From CAZYSK01 sp964649415 (GTDB lineage Bacteria > Chloroflexota > Anaerolineae > B4-G1), in NCBI GenBank assembly GCA_964649415.1, contig CAZYSK010000064.1, forward strand, positions 1 through 34,080: DNA of 34,080 bases, given 5' to 3'. Shown piece by piece: positions 30,901 to 34,080 of this stretch. The notes beneath the pieces are model-generated. The model was not told the DNA's origin. It saw nothing but the letters and a program-made list of their open reading frames with translations, and searched no databases. The first letter of the stretch is position 1. Each line of letters opens with the position of its first letter. Made by a program: the position numbers and the translations under genes.

Positions 30901-32619
30901 CTATTCTCCTTTGTCTTGCTTGGCTCGTCTCGCTCGATGAAACTTTTCCACCGGTGGCAGTTCGGTGGTCTCACATGCTGTCAAGATGTCAATGAAGGTG
31001 GGATGGTCTGCGGATAGCGCTTCTTGCAGCGCCGGTTCTACCTCCTCCGGGTTTTCCACCCGCACCCCGCGCAGGCCAAAGCCACGAGCAATCGCCACGT
31101 GGTCGGTATCGGCCGAAAAGTCCACGCCGAAACAGCGTCCGTCGTACAACAAATCCTGGCTAACCTTGATCCAACCAAAAGTGGCGTTGTTGAACTGGAT
31201 GATGGTCACCGGCAGTCCCAACCGCCCCACGGTCTCCAGTTCGCCCGCGCTCATGCCAAAGCTCCCGTCCCCCATCATTCCCACCACCGTGGCCTGAGGC
31301 CGGGCCAGTTTGGCTCCCACCACGCCGGGAATGGCGTAGCCCAGTCCACCGTAGCCCCGAGGAATGATCACCCGCCGCCCGGCGGCCGAGCGCAGATAGG
31401 CAGCGGTGAACGGGGTAGGTGTGCCGGCATCGGCGATGACAACGCTGTCGGCTGGTAACAGGCGAGCCAGCGTCTGGATCACCCTCTGCGGCTTGATGGG
31501 GACAGTGGTGGCTGTTGCCTGGGTCTCGAAATCGGCCCAGAAGACAGCGACCTCATCGGCGAGTTCGGTCAGAGGATTGGGATGAGGCTGGACGGCCCGA
31601 GCACGGACGGCCGCCAGCAGATCGGCCAAACCTAACCTGGCATCCCCCACCAGGCCAACGGCGGTGGGATAATTGCGTCCGATCTCGCTCGGGTCCACAT
31701 CCAGGTGCAGGATAGTCTGGCTGGTGGTGAGAGGGGGCAGCGTCCATCCCGCGGTGGTCACGGAGTCGGTCTTGCAACCGACGTACAGAACCGTGTCGGC
31801 GGATCCGAGCACCCCATTGCCGTAAGGTCGACGACCGTTGCTACCTACCACGCCCAGGCTGAGGGGGTGATCCTCAGCGATGGCCCCTTTGCCACAGATG
31901 GAGGTGCCCACCGGCGCGTCCAGCGCCTCGGCCAGCGCCGTCAGTTCGGCCCAGGCCCCGGAGCTGACTGCCCCACCGCCGGCGACGATGACCGGTCTCC
32001 CGGCCTGTGCCAGAATGTCGGCCGCTCGTTGCACGGCCGCCGGATCGGGACGGGTGCGGTAGGAGGGGTAGCTTTGGCAAGGCTCTTCGGCGTGAAGCGA
32101 CGGGTCATTCACTTCATCCGCCAATACATCCATCGGTAGCGTGATCTGCACCGCGCCAGGGCGACCGCTGGTGGCGAGGCGGAACGCCTGACGCATGACG
32201 TCGGGGACGCGGTCGGCCTGCTTGACCAGGGTGCTCCATTTGGTGATGGGAGCGAAAAGGGCCGGCTGGTCGAGGGTGGTGAGAACGTTGCGGCCCTCCT
32301 TGCTGACGGGGGTATCGGAGTTAATGGCAATGACAGGGATAGAGGAGGCATGAGGTTCGCCCAATCCAGAAGCCAGGTAGGTGGCCCCAGCTCCGCTGGG
32401 CCCTTCGCAGACGCCGGGACGGAAGCTGACCCGAGCGTAGGCGTCGGCCATGAACGCCGCCGAGCGCTCGTCGCGGGCCAGTATGTGAGTGATCCCCCCT
32501 TGCGCCTGGCGCAGAGCATCGTAGAAAGCTAGACCGGTGTCACCCGGGACGCCAAAGATGTGGCGCACTCCGTAAGCCTTGAGCATTTCTACTACAAGCT
32601 GGCCACCAGTGAGTCGCAT
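30901..32619 (-). CDS. Thiamine diphosphate-dependent enzyme (acetolactate synthase/decarboxylase-like)
   Basis: The 572-residue protein has the three-domain layout of the POX/acetolactate synthase family. The N-terminal pyrimidine domain carries the cofactor-activating glutamate near residue 50 (DERSAAFMADAYAR). The C-terminal pyrophosphate domain carries GDGSF and NN at about 448-476 (GMSAGELETVGRLGLPVTII between them). A TVRSFR-type regulatory subunit gene is not present, so classical branched-chain synthesis is unlikely. Decarboxylation or ligation of a 2-oxo acid is inferred. ATG 32619 has GGGGAGG at a good distance; an upstream ATG seven codons away is rejected. It sits between a GntR regulator and a flavoprotein gene. 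Confidence 0.85.
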   Translation of the reverse strand: MRLTGGQLVVEMLKAYGVRHIFGVPGDTGLAFYDALRQAQGGITHILARDERSAAFMADAYARVSFRPGVCEGPSGAGATYLASGLGEPHASSIPVIAINSDTPVSKEGRNVLTTLDQPALFAPITKWSTLVKQADRVPDVMRQAFRLATSGRPGAVQITLPMDVLADEVNDPSLHAEEPCQSYPSYRTRPDPAAVQRAADILAQAGRPVIVAGGGAVSSGAWAELTALAEALDAPVGTSICGKGAIAEDHPLSLGVVGSNGRRPYGNGVLGSADTVLYVGCKTDSVTTAGWTLPPLTTSQTILHLDVDPSEIGRNYPTAVGLVGDARLGLADLLAAVRARAVQPHPNPLTELADEVAVFWADFETQATATTVPIKPQRVIQTLARLLPADSVVIADAGTPTPFTAAYLRSAAGRRVIIPRGYGGLGYAIPGVVGAKLARPQATVVGMMGDGSFGMSAGELETVGRLGLPVTIIQFNNATFGWIKVSQDLLYDGRCFGVDFSADTDHVAIARGFGLRGVRVENPEEVEPALQEALSADHPTFIDILTACETTELPPVEKFHRARRAKQDKGE

Positions 32620-32696
32620 AGATCCTCCCCTTAAACGCATTAAGATAATGGTAGCACTGGCACGAAGTTAACGTGACAGGCTGCCGCCGCACCTTA

Positions 32697-32804
32697 CTTT
32701 GGAGGTATCTTTTCAATAAACCGGGGTAGGGGCAGGTCTTGTACCTGCCCAAGAGGGCGACCACGAGGGTTCGCCCCTACATATTGAGATGATACCTTTG
32801 GAGG
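32697..32804. mobile_element. MITE-like palindromic element with 9-bp direct repeats
   Basis: CTTTGGAGG occurs at 32697-32705 and again at 32796-32804, as target duplications would. Between them the ends are inverted repeats (TATCTTTTCAATA against TATTGAGATGATA, two mismatches). The centre is a second palindrome from GTAGGGGC (32726-32733) to GCCCCTAC (32773-32780), containing the hairpin GGGCAGGT/ACCTGCCC. It has no coding capacity, so a non-autonomous element moved by another transposase is inferred. It lies upstream of the ThDP gene and could change its expression. Confidence 0.65.
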
Positions 32805-32837
32805 CACTGCTGAGATGTCCCTGTGTCGGTTTAGCAG

Positions 32838-32855
32838 AGTGACCAATTGTTGACT
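32838..32855. promoter_or_regulatory. Candidate operator upstream of the ThDP operon
   Basis: AGTGACCAATTGTTGACT is an imperfect palindrome centred on AATT; seven of nine positions of each half match. It lies between the GntR gene and the ThDP gene. A role as the regulator's target is a guess from position. Confidence 0.35.
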
Positions 32856-32894
32856 AGCGCGAAAACTAACCGTGAGGTCGCTTTTGTTGGGCCA

Positions 32895-33584
32895 CTAAGA
32901 CAGACCGGAAGTTGAAGGGTCTTCGGGTAAGGAGATGTCTTGCAGTACGCTGTGCAGGTGGTTGCGCATAGCCTGCTCTGCTGCGTCTGGATCCTGACGA
33001 CGCAGCGCATCTAGAACGCGGCGATGCTCTTTGACCGATTTATTGAGTCGTCCGCTTATCTGGTCGGAGATTGCGCGAAAACGCTGGACATGGTCATCCA
33101 GGTTGCGGATGATCAGGGTCAGGCGCTGGCTGTCGACCTTGTCGATGATAGCGTCGTGGAGGCTTTTGCCCAGTTCGGAGCAGACGGCCAGGTCACCCTC
33201 GGTCAGGGCGGCCTCAGCAGCCGTGAGGTTTTGCCCGATTTGATCCAGTTCATCGGGAGAGAAGAGAGGAGCAGCGAGGCGGACAGCCAGCCCTTCCAGC
33301 ACAGCCCGCAGTTGGAAGACTTCTGTCAGGTCTTTGATGGTCACCTCGGTGACGCAGGTGCCCTTGAAGAGAATGCGGGTGACGAATCCCTCTCGCTCCA
33401 ACTCTTGCAGGGCATCGCGTACTGGAGTTTTGCTGATGCCCAGCTCTTGGGCCAACTGGGTCTCGACCAGCGGAGTACCAGGCTGGAGCTGGACCGATAG
33501 AATAGCGCTCTTGATGACGCCGTAAGCTCGGTCTTTGAGAGAAACAGGGCTGCCGACCTTTTCCAGGCGAAATGGCAGGGACAT
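32895..33584 (-). CDS. GntR-family transcriptional regulator, FCD (FadR-like) subfamily
   Basis: The 229-residue protein has an N-terminal winged helix at about 15-75 with the recognition region GISKTPVRDALQELEREGFV. An all-helical FCD ligand domain follows, with LRAVLEGLAVRLAAP and later HDAIIDKVDSQRL and EHRRVLDALRRQD, where acidic and histidine residues usually hold a metal and an organic acid. Such regulators usually repress nearby catabolic genes until their ligand appears. ATG 33584 has GGAGGG ahead of it. The ThDP/FAD/permease genes lie downstream in the same orientation and are the likely targets. Confidence 0.9.
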   Translation of the reverse strand: MSLPFRLEKVGSPVSLKDRAYGVIKSAILSVQLQPGTPLVETQLAQELGISKTPVRDALQELEREGFVTRILFKGTCVTEVTIKDLTEVFQLRAVLEGLAVRLAAPLFSPDELDQIGQNLTAAEAALTEGDLAVCSELGKSLHDAIIDKVDSQRLTLIIRNLDDHVQRFRAISDQISGRLNKSVKEHRRVLDALRRQDPDAAEQAMRNHLHSVLQDISLPEDPSTSGLS

Positions 33585-33625
33585 GGGACACCCTCCATGT
33601 CTACAACGTATCTCGTATCTGATAT

Positions 33626-33666
33626 CTCGTATACCATATTCTACCAGGGTTGGTGAGAAATGTCAA
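33626..33666 (-). promoter_or_regulatory. Promoter and candidate operator of the GntR gene
   Basis: On the minus strand TTGACA (33666-33661) and TAGAAT (33643-33638) are 17 bases apart. Just after the -10 box lies TGGTATACGA with GTATAC at 33634-33629, matching the GTnnnAC core that FadR-type GntR proteins usually bind. Two TACGAGATA units also lie in direct repeat here. A repressor bound there would block its own promoter, so autoregulation is inferred. Confidence 0.6.
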
Positions 33667-33900
33667 GCTAGTCTCCCGCCGGGCAGCGATAAAGAACACG
33701 TGGGCAGGAGGGAAAGAGTCGGAGCAAGAGAAGTGGGCACTTGAGAGATGTGCACAGAGATGAAACGTGCGCGTGTGGTTTTCAGAGAGGAAACCGAGGA
33801 GGTTACCAAGCACAATCGGTCGCTGACGCAGGAGAGCGTTCTCCAGCACCAGCTCCGATCCAGAACGAATGTGCTTTTCGGCCAGGACAGCGGCCGGAAG
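33667..33900. other. Intergenic region between the GntR gene and the tRNA
   Basis: No gene or clear terminator was found. It would carry the 3' end of the tRNA transcript. Nothing recognisable is seen. Confidence 0.4.
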
Positions 33901-33974
33901 TGACCCGCATAGGACTTGAACCTATAACCAAGGGATTAAGAGTCCCCTGCTCTGCCAAATTGAGCTAGCGGGCC
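33901..33974 (-). tRNA. tRNA-Lys (anticodon CTT)
   Basis: The minus strand folds as a 74-base cloverleaf. The acceptor stem GGCCCGC/GCGGGTC has one G-T pair. D-arm GCTC...GAGC follows, then anticodon stem GGGGA/TCCCT with loop CTCTTAA, giving anticodon CTT. The T-arm ATAGG/CCTAT holds loop TTCAAGT, and the discriminator base is A. No CCA is encoded, so CCA must be added after transcription. Confidence 0.93.
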
Positions 33975-33984
33975 AAGCGAGGCA

Positions 33985-34012
33985 ATTATACTGAGTTGGG
34001 AGCATTTGTCAA
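33985..34012 (-). promoter_or_regulatory. Promoter of the tRNA-Lys gene
   Basis: TTGACA (34012-34007) and TATAAT (33990-33985) match the consensus perfectly with a 16-base spacer. Transcription would begin near 33978, only a few bases before the mature tRNA end. Confidence 0.85.
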
Positions 34013-34080
34013 GGCGAGGCGGCTTAGGGCTTTCGCAGCGGGTCGAAAGCTCCGGGGGGCAAATCTGTGGGTCTGCAAGG

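Overview
The window looks like a chromosomal segment from a GC-rich bacterium of the Chloroflexota (Anaerolineae-like). The reasons are a complete LysW carrier-protein pathway next to argG and argH, two secreted proteins with DUF11-type repeats that end in the same short motif (YLPLVMR and YLPVLVR), and palindromic intergenic repeats. The phylum is inferred from these traits. No rRNA or marker gene fixes it.

Left part (1-4450): the 3' end of a GNAT/SCP2-like acetyltransferase gene converges on a large secreted DUF11/PKD protein gene, with a hairpin between them. A long spacer follows, holding back-to-back consensus promoters.

Arginine/lysine operon (4444-13871, + strand): one strong promoter, then a roughly 250-nt leader with a 29-codon open frame, alternative hairpins and two tandem terminators. 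Next come argG, argH, lysW, two lysX paralogues, lysY, lysZ, lysJ and lysK. LysW carries the amino group of glutamate and/or alpha-aminoadipate while LysZ, LysY, LysJ and LysK act in turn to release ornithine and/or lysine; ArgG and ArgH turn citrulline into arginine. The paired LysX ligases suggest that one carrier serves both pathways. The two lysX genes lie in frames offset by one base at a G-run.

Middle (13872-21686): a degraded YibE/F-like pseudogene; a signal peptidase I whose N-terminal extension is built from eight 39-bp palindrome units; then, all on the minus strand, a DUF4345 membrane protein, a UMF1-type MFS transporter, a PlsC-type acyltransferase, an M20 peptidase, a LysE-type exporter and a DUF72 protein with an apparently leaderless promoter.

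Right part (21848-34080, minus strand): a second secreted DUF11 protein, an orphan ABC solute-binding lipoprotein, a DUF3052-like protein, a nitrilase-superfamily hydrolase, a fossil fragment of an MFS gene beside an intact DHA2-type MFS gene, a small zinc-ribbon protein, and a likely catabolic cluster (GntR/FCD regulator, ThDP enzyme, FAD oxidoreductase, permease). A MITE-like palindrome flanked by 9-bp direct repeats lies between the regulator and the ThDP gene. A tRNA-Lys(CTT) with a near-consensus promoter ends the window.
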